A stretch of 64,000 bases of DNA from Charina bottae (Eukaryota > Chordata > Lepidosauria > Squamata > Charinaidae). The notes under the pieces are model-generated. The model was not told the origin of the DNA. It did not search any database and saw only the letters and a list, made by a program, of their open reading frames with translations. Where the stretch lies: contig JALMGJ010000003.1 in NCBI GenBank assembly GCA_023362775.1, forward strand, positions 175,436,774-175,500,773. Direction: 5' to 3'. Positions 46,501 to 57,925 of this stretch are shown here, piece after piece; the stretch's first letter is position 1, and every line of letters begins with the position of its first letter. The position numbers and the translations under genes were made by a program.

Positions 46501-47298
46501 TTTTAATTTATTTTTACTAACTTCTAAATATTCCTTATTTCTTAATATAGTTTCGTTAAGTCTCCATCTGTATGACTTTGGTATAATTTTTAATTCTAAT
46601 TGGACAGCGTTGTGATCTGAAAATGTTTTAGCCAAAATCGTTATATCATTTATTTTATTTGCTAGGTTTTTTGATATCCAAATCATGTCAATTCTGGAAT
46701 AGGATTTGTATCTATCTGAAAAAAAAGTATAATCTTTTGCATTTCCCATTTTATGTCTCCATGTGTCTACCAATTCTAGATTGTTTGTAAGTTCAAAAAA
46801 TTCTTGAGGTAGTTTACCCTGGTTTGGTTTAATTTGTTTGTCTGATTTTCTATCGAGCTTAGGTGTTACAACTCCGTTCCAATCTCCCATAATAATCCAA
46901 TTTTTGCTTGGTAAATCTGATAAACAATTCAAAAGGGCTTTAAAAAATTTATTCTGTTTTTCATTTGGAGCATACAATCCCACTAATATGACTTTTATAT
47001 TTTGTATTTCTATTTCTATAATTATGAATCTTCCCTTGTCATCTGCTAGTATGAGTTTTGGTTTTAAATTTGGTTTGATATAACAAACTATACCATTTTT
47101 TTTGTTTTCACTTGCCGTTATAAAGTCTGATCCTAATTTTTTATTTATTAATAATTTGGAATCTTTGAGTCTAATGTGCGTTTCTTGTAAACATACTATG
47201 TCTAGCTTTGATTTGTTGAGGTTATGAAAAATTTTGTTTCTTTTAGCTGGAGCATTTAAACCATTGACGTTCCAAGTGAGGCATTTCAGGTTACTCAT
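43547..47298 (-). pseudogene. L1 ORF2: endonuclease and reverse transcriptase
   Basis: ORF2p would nick target DNA and copy L1 RNA onto it. About 1250 codons start with ATG at 47298 (MSNLKCLTWNVNGLN). AP-type endonuclease, residues 1-240: N in WNVNGL, E in LQETH, D in MGDWN, H in FSDHN, all present. RT: GPDGF (near residue 471), FRPISLLN, GFLPKRN, DAEKAFD, TRQGCPISPLLF and the catalytic FADD (near 45210). C-terminal zinc region: CWKCKKEVGTFFHLWWTC. Only two breaks are seen: an in-frame TAG at 45646-45648 (after RLKTVL) and a one-base frameshift near 45391-45410, probably an extra C in a CCC run. With so little decay the copy is fairly young but inactive. Confidence 0.96.
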
Positions 47299-47397
47299 TA
47301 TCTGACTGATTACTTAACTCTTTAGAGCTAGAGGCTTGAGAGACTATTTTAAAATTTTCTTTTTTCCCTTCTTTTTGGTCATTGTTACCTTTTGTTT

Positions 47398-47600
47398 CTA
47401 CAATACTCTTTTCCAATTTTCTGAGCTTTCCTTAGCTTTGTCAATTGAGTTTAATTTAAATCTTTGGTCATTATATGTAACACTAACCCCTTCCAGAGTT
47501 TCCCATCTAAACATAATTTTATTCCTTTTCAAAACCTCAGTTAAGAAAAAATAATCCTTTCTTTTTTTTAGAATTCTATTTGGAATACATACTGTACACA
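47398..47600 (-). pseudogene. L1 ORF1 C-terminal remnant
   Basis: The minus strand encodes about 60 residues including MFRWETLEGVSVTYNDQRFK. This matches the ending of L1 ORF1 proteins (RW...PEG..FTY...RYK), the RNA-binding chaperone of the L1 particle. The stop is at 47398, 100 bp before the ORF2 ATG, the usual ORF1-ORF2 order. The 5' part was lost by truncation at 47600. Confidence 0.8.
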
Positions 47601-47616
47601 CTTGCATACTGCTTTT

Positions 47617-47914
47617 GAAATGTCTTGGGGAATCAGTTTCATGTGCGCATGCTTAAGTTCAGAATAGATACCAGAAAGGTTCCTCCCTTCAGAGACCTCT
47701 GATGGACTGTTTGCCATTTCAATGTCCTGCAGATGACAGACAGTTAGAGCTGAAGTTTGGGGGTGGGGGGGTGGGGAGGGGATTGTCAGAGAAAAAAAAA
47801 TCCCTCCAATCGTAACAGAATCTTCATATCCTTCTAAAGAGGTGGTCTTGGGAGCTGGTGGGGAGAAACAGGCACAACCCAACATTAAATTCACCCTTCC
47901 AGAATTAGGGATGC
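47617..47914. other. Unassigned DNA
   Basis: G-run and A-run at 47759-47800; nothing else was recognised. Confidence 0.4.
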
Positions 47915-47925
47915 CTTATAGCATG

Positions 47926-48182
47926 AGCGCCGCGTGACGGAGTGAGCTCCTGTACTTGCCCCAGCTCTTGCCAACCTAGCAATTCGAAAGCATGCAAATG
48001 CAAGTAGATACTGTAAATAGGTACCCCTTTGGTGGGATGGTAACAGCATTCTGCACACGTCATGCCGGCCACATGACCGCAGAAGCGTCTTTGGAGAGCG
48101 CTGGCTCTTAGGCTAACAAACGGAGATGAGCACCGCCCCCTAGAGTCGGACACAACTGTGCAGGGGAAAACCTTTACCTTTA
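47926..48182 (+). mobile_element. Sauria-like SINE, 5'-truncated
   Basis: The body and BovB-like tail (agagtcggacacaactgtgc, then acctttacctttac) of the family at 6977-7308 are present, but the tRNA head with the A and B boxes is missing. An 11-bp duplication cttatagcatg (47915-47925 and 48183-48193) shows it inserted in this short form. Confidence 0.88.
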
Positions 48183-48193
48183 CTTATAGCATG

Positions 48194-50519
48194 GTGTCCT
48201 GGAGCCATAGATCACGCCCTTATGACATGTATGTGTGTTACACAGATTATATTGCACTTATGAAAAAAGTTGGAATTTTCCTTTAGAATAACACTGACTA
48301 GACTAGAAAGTGCAGGCAAATATGATTAATTTTTCATTTCCATTGCATTCAAAGGAGACTTGAATCTGTCCACTTCAGTTTCTCTTAATTTCTCATTTTA
48401 GTTCATGAAGTGATTTAGTTTGTATTCAAATACAAGCTTAAACAATTTCTTCCCATCCTGAAGCCAGTTGGAAAATAGAGTAAACAGACCCTTCCCATCT
48501 CAATAGGCTGTAACTCATCTCATTGCATTTGTTCATGTATTAATGCCACACAGTGTTCTTTAGTCTTCATTCAGCAAGCCACACAAAGAGAAAAGTCCTG
48601 ATTTTATCACTTCAGAGCCACTGGCTGGCCTTATACAAAGGTGACATTAAAGACGTGCAAAACCCACAGAGGGAATCATTTGTCCCTTTGCAGGTTGTCT
48701 GCAAGAAGCATCTGTATGAAATTATTAATGACACCACTTTTTGCCATTTTTAAAAAAAGTTGGGGCATCAGTTTGAAAATCTGCTCGTTATCATACAATA
48801 CTTTGTGCATTTCATGTATCTTTTGAAAAAGCATTTGAATACTGTTAAGCCAATATGCAAAATCTAAGAAATCATGTGTACGCACATTTCAGTATATCAG
48901 GAAGAGCCCCTATCACATTCTAAAGAGGCAAGACTCTAAATTAAATTTCATTGTCGGCCCCCATGGTAGCATCGTCTCCAGTAGATAAAATTCCCTGCAG
49001 TCCTTTCCGCTGATATCCATATGGCCCAACGAATGTGTGACACAGAATTCTCTGTTGTCGTCAGATTAACAGCACAGCCCTTGCATGGCTACCCTTTGGT
49101 GCTAAATTCTCCTTTCACTCAGGGGTTTAAACCAGCCTTGCTCTAGCCAGATGTTCCGTGAAATGAAAGATTAGCGATTCCTGTTGCCGCTGCTCTTTTT
49201 TTCTTTCTTTTTTCTTGTATTGTTTTCTTCTCCTCCCCTTCCTTGAAGCTGATATTTTCTTTAGGAGCTTGTTTAGAATGAGTTGGAGAAATTTCTTCCC
49301 TGAGGTATATCAATCAATAGGCTGTTCTAGAAGAGGAGCAAAATGTTGAACAAGTAGATCAGAGTGTTATGAATTTGTTTATAGGGAATGGCTTTCCACT
49401 GAATCAGGTTTGCTTCCTGGGGCTTCACTTTACTGTATAGAACAGTGGCAATCTTTTCTTCTCAACAGAGAAGGAGGCTATCGTCTTCTTTTTTTCCCCT
49501 CCCCAGAAGCATTCTTATTAATTTCAGAGCAAAACTGTCCCTGTTTCTTTCAAACTGTGCATTAAGCGAGAGGGATAGGTATTAGAAATATGGCAATATC
49601 CAATTCCCAGTTGCTACAAACAATGTCATCCCAGGGGAGAATGAGAATGTTGGCCGAAATGGATTCCACTCAATGAATGCCAATTTAAATTCTACGAGAC
49701 CTGTCTTTTGTATACAAAGACGTGCTCAAGTTCCTGCTGTTCCAAGAGCCGTTCAAGCATAGAATAAGTAGCGTTCCAAAGAGACAAGCCTTCTGTCTCA
49801 GCTGATGTTTAACAAGCTGTTTTCTTGCTGTGACTGGCTCTCGGGGTATGGGAGAGTTGCTAGAAAATGTAGGTGCTGAAGTTTGCAGCTTGGAAACTGG
49901 AGCAAACTTTGTGGAAAGGCCTGGGTTGTTTTTGGGTTGGGGTTTCTTTGTTGTTGTTTCACCCCATGCCACCATAAAAAAGACTGCGTTTTTTTTACAA
50001 GCCTAGCATCTGCCTGACAGTGAGCAACATTTAAGGTTCCTTTTTTCCTCCAATTTCCACCTATACTAATCTTGGACACAGTGAAGTTTGGTAGTTCTGC
50101 TGGCAGTTTCACCAAATCGAGCTACTTTGCTTTGAACAAGCATAAATTGTGGGAATGCATATTCATATGGAATACATTGGAACAATATCTAGTATGACCC
50201 AGGCACACTTCTATGCATGCTTCCCTTTGTTCCCCTCCCCTCCACTACAACTTCAAGCCCCAAATTTGTTGAAGAGATTTCCCATGGCTCTAGGAAACAT
50301 AGCATCAAAGGCCTGCTCATCCTTGAAGCATAATGTCGGTCCATTAATTTTCTCTCAGATTAACCTATCTATCAAATTGTAAAGAGGAAAATATCGGGGT
50401 AGAGGTATGGAAAGAGGTCCTTGTCTATACCCGCTAAAGTTATAGATTAATTTTAGTCCCTTGGCTTTCAATAGGTTTCTCTAACCCTGGTTAAGTCAGT
50501 CCAAATAAAGTCTATAAAA
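48194..50519. other. Unassigned; non-repetitive
   Basis: Low-repeat sequence. 48900-49500 is complex and could hold conserved non-coding DNA. Overlapping frames at 49685-50115 show no family features. No gene is supported. Confidence 0.3.

Positions 50520-50522
<3 letters not shown>

Positions 50523-50559
<37 letters not shown>
50523..50559. repeat. GT microsatellite
   Basis: About eighteen GT units. Confidence 0.97.
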
Positions 50560-50561
<2 letters not shown>

Positions 50562-50919
50562 ATTCTCTTAATTTGACATTTATGAACATTGACAACTACA
50601 GTGTTGTATTTTGGATTTTATTTAAGTGTTGGGTTCTATTTAAGCATATAAATCTAAGTAATAGAATTTATTCACTGCATGCAAAGTTGGCGTCTCCAAT
50701 TAAAGGCTCTCACAAAACAGGATACCATTGTCTGAGAATTTGGGGAACTGTGATTAATTGAAGAATAGCCTTTTTCCATCTGACATTCTGAAGTGTTGAA
50801 AAAGGTTATTCCAGCATATAGAATTTAAATTGTCCTAATTCCCAGATGAAAGACATTATTTGGTTAGATGGCTCATTAACTGACTCAATGTAAGGCATCT
50901 TCATGTAGAATAATAATAA

Positions 50920-51820
50920 AAGGAAAAGGAAAGGACCTCAGTGGCCATTTCATACAATATAGGGTAGCATATCCATATCTGAGTGGGTGGTCACTCAGCT
51001 TCTGCTTAAAATCCCATTTTGAAAGATAGTCTTTTTTCATAGATGATGGCAACAGTTGTGCTTCAAGAGGTTCTGAAACCTTTCACTTGTAACTTAAAAC
51101 AAAAAACAAATTTGCTCCATTGTCAATGCAACAATGCCTTTCTTATTGCCTTTCACTGACCTTTTCTCCTGGCTCAGCATTCTCAGTTCCTTCAATTCTT
51201 CTTCATAAGAGTTGATTTCCAAGCTGCTAACCATCTTAGTTCTCCACTGGATACATGCAGCTAATGTTAGCGTATTAGAAGAAGCGAAAACCACCAGCAT
51301 TGAAACAATGATCATCCAACATCAACTTCGCTGGACCGGTCATGTTGTTCGAATGCCTGACCATCGTCTTCCAAAGCAGCTACTTTACTCCCAACTTCAG
51401 AATGGAAAACGGAATATTGGTGGACAGCAAAAGAGATTCAAAGATACTCTCAAAGCTAATTTAAAAAAATGTAATATCAGCATTGAGAACTGGGAAGCCC
51501 TAACTCATGAGCGTTTCAATTGGAGGTCATCCTTTATTAATGGCGCTATGGACTTTGAAGAAGCACGAGTACAGGGCGAAAAGGAGAAAAGAGCTAAAAG
51601 GAAGGCACATCAGGCAAACCCTCATCATGACCGTCTCCCACCCGGAAACCTATGCCCTCACTGTGGGAGGTTGTGCGGATCCAGAATTGGCCTTTATAGC
51701 CACTTACGGATCCACCGTTAAAATTTTACCTTTGGAAGACAATCTTACTCGGCTACGAGTGATCGCCAATGAATGAATGACATGCAGCTTGACAAATTGA
51801 TGTTTAAGTGTCATTTTTAT
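50920..51820 (+). mobile_element. CR1 LINE 3' UTR, interrupted
   Basis: 50935-51255 follows the CR1 3' UTR order: gacctcagtggccatttcat, ctcagcttctgcttaaaatc, tgtcaatgcaacaatgcctt, cttctcctggctcagcattctc-like text, then ttcttcataagagttgattt and accatcttagttctcc. It continues after the insert at 51790 (tgacaaattg). The insert at 51263-51779 splits it. No coding part of CR1 is visible. Confidence 0.75.
51263..51779 (+). pseudogene. LINE ORF2 C-terminal end with zinc finger
   Basis: One open frame (part of 51212-51721) encodes about 150 residues: QLRWTGHVVRMPDHRLPKQL, then RNIGGQQKRFKDTLKANLKK, a basic stretch (EKEKRAKRKAH) and the finger CPHCGRLCGSRIGLYSHLRIH. This is the C-terminus of a non-LTR retrotransposon protein I have seen in many animals; the clade is not certain. 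The 3' UTR is about 60 bp and ends in ATGA/GAAT units. A 10-bp duplication acatgcagct (51253-51262 and 51780-51789) bounds it. The short copy at 10388-10618 is the same family. The finger is intact, so decay is low. Confidence 0.85.
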
Positions 51821-53530
51821 AAAAAAGAAAAGAAAATTGAATTATGATTTAGGGTTTTTTTTAAAAAAACACCAATTTCAGATTTACAAAATGATCCTTG
51901 TTTCAAATAGAAGAAAATAATGTATTTATTCCTATTCTGAATTTTACTCAGTTTTTTATTAAGTTCAGATTGTTGTCTTTGATGTAAAGCACACTGAAGA
52001 GCACAAACTGTTGCCACCAGTTTATAAGTATCTGCTAGAAATCATGTACAAAGACAAGTTTTAATCTATTCCAATAATGCCATTTTACAATTAAGAATAC
52101 ATTCATTGTCATAGAAGTTGTGAATTATATTCGCTGTCCTACATGCATCACAATACTGTATGTGCTGGAAGATAATTTCTTACCTTTTCTTCAAGATTCT
52201 TATTTTCGTTAATAGTTGAATTTAACTTTTGAATGTTCAAGCTGAACTGGAAATATTGATTGATCTTTTATTTCCTGTCATTTTCCCCAACTACAAGCCC
52301 ATTTACTCCTTGGCAATAATAACATATTACACTTATTTGTTTGTTTATTTAAAATTTTGCAGAATGTCCAGTTCTTGGACTAATCAAAACTGGCCACAGG
52401 ATGTCACTATTACTCTACAAACATACAGCAAGTGATATGTTTGTTTATCAAAGGGCAATTCCTAATGTTTTATATAACAATCTTTGGACTGGGGATATTT
52501 TGTAAAAGATCTGTTGAAATAATGGGAACTCTGAAAGACAACAGTGATTATCTTGCTAGACATCTTGTCAATAGAAGGATACTAATGGAATATATTCCCT
52601 CTGTTTTCAGTGACTGATGTACACAGGTATTTCATCATCATCACCATGGGATGGTTTCTCTCTGTGTATGTATGTTTGTATGAGTGTGTGTGTGTGTGTT
52701 TATTCACTTTGTGACACCTCCATGGTGAGACTGACAGACAGGGGCTGCAGCTAGGAATGTGAGAGTCATTCTTATTCCTATCCATATGAATGTTGTATGA
52801 TTTTTATGTACTACAATATTAGGTCAGCCACTTTTTTGTAATGGAATCAACATTTGTTGCCCTTCACAACTTCCCTTAATCTATGTAGATTTATATGCAA
52901 CTTTCAGTAAGGTATGCTTTTAAAGCACAATAACAGGGGTTTTTTTACTATATGTTTCTCCTATACAACTTTCTCATACACATACACTTTAGTGTGAATT
53001 GTTGAACAAAGAAAGATGCATACTAGTGGATTGTATTTGTTGCTTCCTATTTGTGCAGTAAGAAACCATGAATGCAATATGAAGGTTAATTGTGTGGAAA
53101 ACAATACTGGAAAGTGGACATGACTTATTCTAGATTGTTATTTATCTTGTTGCACTCCAGCTATTGCTAAACTTCTGGTTGTCCCAATCTGCAAGGTCAA
53201 TACAAGCAATGATAGGAACTGTAGACCTGCAACATTTGGAGAGAAACAGAACTTCATTGGTCCTAGATGATCAAGACTGTAAGTCTATCATAGCCTGCTT
53301 CCTATAGCTCCTACTTAGACCCTTTGTTTAGACTTGTAGAGGCAGAAAGGTATTATTTGGATGGAACAGATGAACTTGTCTATACTTTCTTCCACTTTTT
53401 TAAATTCACAATGTCCCTAATTCTCTTTCCAAACCCCTTTTAGAACTAATTTCATACTGATTCTTTTTTTTATGGGAAATTATTCTTCTATGTGCTTCAG
53501 TACTTCCAGTAATGGATTTTAATTGATCTT
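51821..53530. other. Unassigned DNA
   Basis: A short TG run at 52685-52700. No gene or repeat was recognised. Confidence 0.4.
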
Positions 53531-53539
53531 ATCTATAAT

Positions 53540-53773
53540 GCAGGATAGCCAGTTTGGTCTAGTGGTTAAGGCACCAGGCTAGAAACCGGGAGACCCTGAG
53601 TTATAGTCCCGTCTTAGACACAAAGCCAACTGGGTGACCTTGGGCCAGTCACTTTCTCTCAGCCCTAGGAAGGAGGCAATGGCAAACCACTTCTGAAAAA
53701 CCTTGCCAAGAAAACTGCAAGGACTTGTCTAGGCAGTCTCTGAGAATCGGACAAGATTGAATGGATAAAAAAA
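53540..53773 (+). mobile_element. tRNA-derived CORE-SINE, full length
   Basis: Head with A box-like tggtctagtggttaagg and B box-like gagttatagtccc; then CORE sequence ctgggtgaccttgggccagt; then the tail ggcaatggcaaaccacttct, ccttgccaagaaaactgcaa, and an A-rich end. The duplication atctataat (53531-53539 and 53774-53782) flanks it. Confidence 0.85.
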
Positions 53774-53782
53774 ATCTATAAT

Positions 53783-54167
53783 ACACAAAGCTAAGTACAA
53801 AAATACTCAGTTGGGTTCTAATACCTATTTATAATGATTTCCTGTCTAGTTCTGATACATTATTAGAATTCATTACCACTCTATTCAGAAACCTGTAGTT
53901 CTGCGTATGCATAGCTGTGATTTTTGTGAAAAATTGTGTGATGTTCTTTCAAAGGTTTATAGTGAAAATTGCAGATCAGAGCATCAGAAAAGTAAAAATA
54001 TTGTACTTGCCTCTATTGTCTTGTTTTAGGCAATTCAGGAATTTCACAAAATGTAGTTATTGATTCAGCTCTGCAATTAAGAAATCATCATCCTTTCTGT
54101 TATTGAAAACTTCATTCATGTCTTGACTAATTCTGTTGAACAACTTGTTAACTATTTTCCAATATCA
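53783..54167. other. Unassigned DNA
   Basis: No coding or repeat signal was recognised. Confidence 0.4.
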
Positions 54168-54175
54168 TATAACTT

Positions 54176-54594
54176 TAGGCTGACCATATTTCCTTGAGAC
54201 AAAAACGGGACATAGGAATGGCAAAACAGGACGGGGTCTTATGTAATATTTCGTATTCATGAAAAAGACAGGGGTCCCCGCGCGATTGGCTTCCACCTGC
54301 AACCCCCACCCCCAGTTCGCGTGATTGGCTCCCGCCTGCAAACCCCGCCCCCTGGTCCACACGATTGACTCCCGCCTGCAAACACTGCCCTCCTTTGCCA
54401 TGCGCTGATAGGCGGGAGGGCTTCCTCTTCTGGGCTGCCTCCAATCAGCAGCTCCGGCTCAGATCCTCCTGCACCATTCCTGCCGGGTTTAAAAAACAGG
54501 ACAAAATTGAGATTTTTATCAAAACGACGGGACAGTTGAAAAATGCTAAAAAAACGGGACTGTCCCATTCAAAACGGGACGTATGGTCAGCCTA
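54176..54594 (+). mobile_element. hAT-like MITE, TAGGCTGACC family, copy 2
   Basis: It begins TAGGCTGACCATA and ends TATGGTCAGCCTA, with the perfect 8-bp duplication tataactt (54168-54175 and 54595-54602). The inside matches copy 1 (25740-26100), including units of about 40 bp with attggct at 54285 and 54324 and attgact at 54364. A ccaatcagc lies at 54441. It is non-coding. Confidence 0.93.
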
Positions 54595-54602
54595 TATAAC
54601 TT

Positions 54603-55312
54603 GGTAAGTTTACTTTTATTCATTCAGACATCTCACAGACTTAACTCCCAAAACAAACCAATTCATATCCAGAGTGACCATTAGGTTATTACTTAAAAAG
54701 TAATACAGTAAGAGTTGATATATCATGCATTTGTCTTCATTATTTATCCAGTGTTAATGGCCATTCCTGTATTTGATAGCTTTCTATTTGAAGGAATATG
54801 CAGCCCAAATCCAACTGAGAGACTAAAGCAAACCCTATGAAGGCAGAGCCAAAGTCTTGAGGGAGAACATTTACATATAGTCCCTGAACAGCAGGCTGAT
54901 CAGATGTGTCACATGTTACAGTCTATAGTAAGTCTCAACTATGACAGTTGGCATCTATTTAGATAATAATAATTTCTAAATTTAGACCTATATGTGTAAA
55001 TTAGCTTATGCAAACTGTATGGCAACCCATGGCGTTGGGGGTTCTGGGGGGGGGTTGGCATTACTTTTTTGTTGATGTGAAAATAATCAGCCTGTGCTTA
55101 TTAAATGGTAAGACTGAGTTCACCATGCAACTGTAAATCAAATTCAACAAATTTCTTTACTGCTCAACTCAGTGGGAAGAACTAGGTTTATGTCTTAATT
55201 GAATTCAGTATTATAAGCTTCTAAATAAATGTGCTATTTTTTAATATTTATTAAAAGTTTTCATGAATTTCTTTTCTGATTATTTAAGTTCTCCAAGCAC
55301 AGTAATTATTTT
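54603..55312. other. Unassigned DNA
   Basis: A G run at 55043-55056; nothing else was recognised. Confidence 0.4.
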
Positions 55313-55320
55313 TCAATACA

Positions 55321-56234
55321 TAGGCTGACCATACATACCGTTTTAAACAGGACAGTACCGTTTTTTTCACATTTCCCAACCATCCCGTCATTTTAATATA
55401 AATGTCAATTTTGTCCCATTTAAAAAAAAAAATTAGCAAAATGTCAGGCATGGCAAGATTGATTCAGCCAAGATGCAATTATCATTTAAAAAGTGCTTGA
55501 TTGAGGTGCCTGATGTTGGGTGAGACTAGAGGGGGGCAAGGAAGGCAGAAAGAGAGAGAGAGAGGGAGACAGAGAGAGACGGGGAAAGAGATCTTTGCCA
55601 CCGCCTCTGCTCTGCTCTTCACTGGTTGCTCTCTGCTCTCTGTTTGTTTTATTAAAATGCGTTCGGGATGTGATCCCGCCCCCTTTTTTCAAGAGTGAAA
55701 CTGATTATTTCTCCAGCTCGGCAAGAGAGAGTCTTTCGTTTGGGGTTGTGGGAGAGAGAGAAAGAGGGAGAAAAAAAAGCAGCAGGAGGAGGAGGGAAGG
55801 CAGAAGGAAGAGAAGCCTCGCTGGGCGTGGAGTTTTTGAATCCTCCCTTCCCTGCCTCTCTTCTCTCCCCCCTCCCCTCCTTCCTGCGATTCGTGATGTT
55901 ACAAAGCCCATGAGCTGTGTTTTCCTCATTCGCCTCCTGTCAAATACAGTCCCCCTCTACGTCTACCTAAATTTTTGTATGAGTTCTGTCACTGAAGAAT
56001 AATTGTTAGCTCAATATGTTCATGTAATAAAACTTTTTCATTTTAATAAAAACAAAAAAAAATTATATATACAGTAATCTGTTTAAGGACCAGCTAATGG
56101 ATCTTAAAAACTCTTTAAAACTTTTTTTATCGTCTTACTTTTTCATGAATACGGAATATTGCATAAGTTTAACCCTGTCCCATTTTTGCCATCCCAATGT
56201 CCCATTTTTGTCTCAAGGAAATATGGTCAGCTTA
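55321..56234 (-). mobile_element. hAT-like element, TAGGCTGACC family, 914-bp copy 3
   Basis: It begins TAGGCTGACCATAC and ends TATGGTCAGCTTA, with the perfect 8-bp duplication tcaataca (55313-55320 and 56235-56242). The outer 80-120 bp match copies 1 and 2 in inverted orientation (atgaatacggaatattgcat near 56143 is the shared subterminal part). The middle 650 bp differs: purine-rich gagaga tracts (55548-55580, 55750-55810), a pyrimidine block (55840-55885) and ordinary sequence. Frames of 65-160 codons there are low-complexity and do not resemble a hAT transposase. Confidence 0.9.
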
Positions 56235-56242
56235 TCAATACA

Positions 56243-56766
56243 GTAACATTGCAACAAAAGAACTATGTTTGTCAATATTTCACTGTTCAAGTCTGAAAGC
56301 ACGAACTATTTCTTTTGCTCAGTATTGTGCCTGAGAAAAGATCCAAAGATATATGAATTCTCTCTATGGTATTCAAGATGTGGGGTCTTTTTGCATATGG
56401 AACTCAAATTCATACCACACAAATTTGGCTAGAGAAGATCAGAAGGGCATTATCCTTTCTAAAAAAAGGAGCTTCTTTTCCCCTTCTTCTAGAAGCCTAA
56501 ATGAATTCCATCCAAATTGCTCTCCAGATATGCAGGATTGATGGCACCAACTGTGCTTTTTAGCTGTTCCTGAAATAATAGTGTTTTAACTAGCATGGGG
56601 AAATTGAAACATATCTGAAAATATAAGGTCTTCTTGGCTCCGTTTCCTTCTTCCTCGCTGATTTTGTTTAAATGAAAATTAAATGATGCTGAACAATGAA
56701 TAATTGGTTAAGAACTATAATCTAGATAAAGAAATTATTTTGGATATGTTTTAGATGAGAGATAAA
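56243..56766. other. Unassigned DNA
   Basis: No coding or repeat signal was recognised. Confidence 0.4.
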
Positions 56767-56767
56767 T

Positions 56768-56846
<79 letters not shown>

Positions 56847-56966
56847 GACAGACAGATATAGATAGATGGATGGATGGATGGATGGATGGATGGATGGATG
56901 GATGGATGGATGGATGGATGGATGTCACACAGACATACAGACAAACACCTCCCCACCCCTCTCTCA

Positions 56967-56997
<31 letters not shown>
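56767..56997. repeat. Compound microsatellite ATAG, GGAT, AC
   Basis: ATAG units at 56768-56847, GGAT units at about 56867-56922 and AC units at 56970-56997. The reading frames through them are artefacts. Confidence 0.96.
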
Positions 56998-57035
56998 TGT
57001 AGTGTAAAGTAAAATACTAGCTTCTTTCAGAAAGT

Positions 57036-57230
57036 AGAAGCACCCAGCTGAACATCTCTGCTCTCAGGTTAGTACTTGGATGGGCGATCACAAGAGAATC
57101 CCTGGGTTGTAAGCTACATAGGGAAATAAGAAAATGATACCAGAAAAAGGCAGTGTAACCTATTTCCATAACACTGCCAAGAAAACTGCATGGCCAAATA
57201 GTTACCAGGAATCAAGCTCAACTCCTCTAG
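57036..57230 (+). mobile_element. 5S rRNA-derived SINE
   Basis: aagcacccagctgaacatct, then caggttagtacttggatggg, then ccctgggttgtaagct follows the 5S rRNA order with an internal deletion. The tail (cactgccaagaaaactgcat, then accaggaatcaagctcaact) is the shared SINE tail. Confidence 0.78.
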
Positions 57231-57825
57231 GACCTCTATACTTTTACCTTATAGGTTTCTGGTTTATGACTGTTCTGTTTTATCAGCCTGGTGCCATCCA
57301 GATGTATTGGGAATTCCCACCCAGCAGCCTCATCTAGTTAACATTTCTTCTGAGAACTTCTGAAACTATAATCGCATGACACCAATGAATTGCTTCAAAA
57401 TGGACCATTTGTGAAAGTCTGTTTAAGGTAAACAAGCAAAATGCAAGCTTACAATTTATTAGCATTCTTCTGAGTCAGTGCTCTCCAAATTGATGTCCCT
57501 CCCATAATTCCCAGATAATTGTCAGGTTGGCAGACAAATATGGGAGTTATGATCTAACACAACTGAACAGTAAGCACAGTTTCATTGGACCACTGAGTAC
57601 AGATCTAAATACCCACAGTTCCAGGTCTATAAAAAAATGGGTGCAACTCAGAACTATTATGGCAATGCATTGTCACAACATTTTTATTTTATTTTCACAG
57701 TAATTCTAAAATAACAAGTACTGTAGGCTGCTATAGACCATCTCTGTATCTTATTTTTTCAGAGTACTGGAGTTGGGAAGGAAGGGAGGGAGGGAGGGAG
57801 GGAGGGATGCACAAGTGCCATTGGT
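57231..57825. other. Mostly unassigned; GGGA tract
   Basis: GGGA units at 57778-57806. A MITE-like phrase at about 57485-57560 (cccataattcccagataatt) may be a decayed hAT element. Confidence 0.4.
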
Positions 57826-57829
57826 ACTG

Positions 57830-57925
57830 TGTTTATTCATTCAGTCGCTTCCGACTCTTCGGGACTTCATGGACCAGCCCACGCCAGAGCTTCCTGTCGG
57901 CCATCGCCACCCCCAGTTCCCCAAG
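57830..57925 (-). repeat. RTE-type LINE 3' end fragment
   Basis: On the plus strand: ttcagtcgcttccgactctt, cgggacttcatggaccagcc, then cttcctgtcggccatcgcca. This resembles the antisense of an RTE/BovB-like 3' end, different from the BovB copies at 18, 21 and 31 kb. Confidence 0.6.

Larger units (their letters stand above)
43142..47600 (-). mobile_element. L1 LINE, 4.46 kb, 5'-truncated
   Basis: A perfect 16-bp duplication cttgcatactgctttt lies at 43126-43141 and 47601-47616. The poly(A) end is the T run at 43141-43148, with an AATAAA signal just inside (minus strand, about 43160-43170). The insert holds about 200 bp of the ORF1 end, a 100-bp spacer, ORF2 and a 3' UTR with purine-rich tracts and an ATGTT microsatellite. 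Truncation happened inside ORF1, so there is no 5' UTR promoter. Confidence 0.97.

Noticed and set aside
55520..56002. 160-codon frame, Arg/Glu/Gly/Lys-rich
   Set aside because: It is low-complexity, purine-driven and lies inside the 914-bp hAT-like element; no transposase features.
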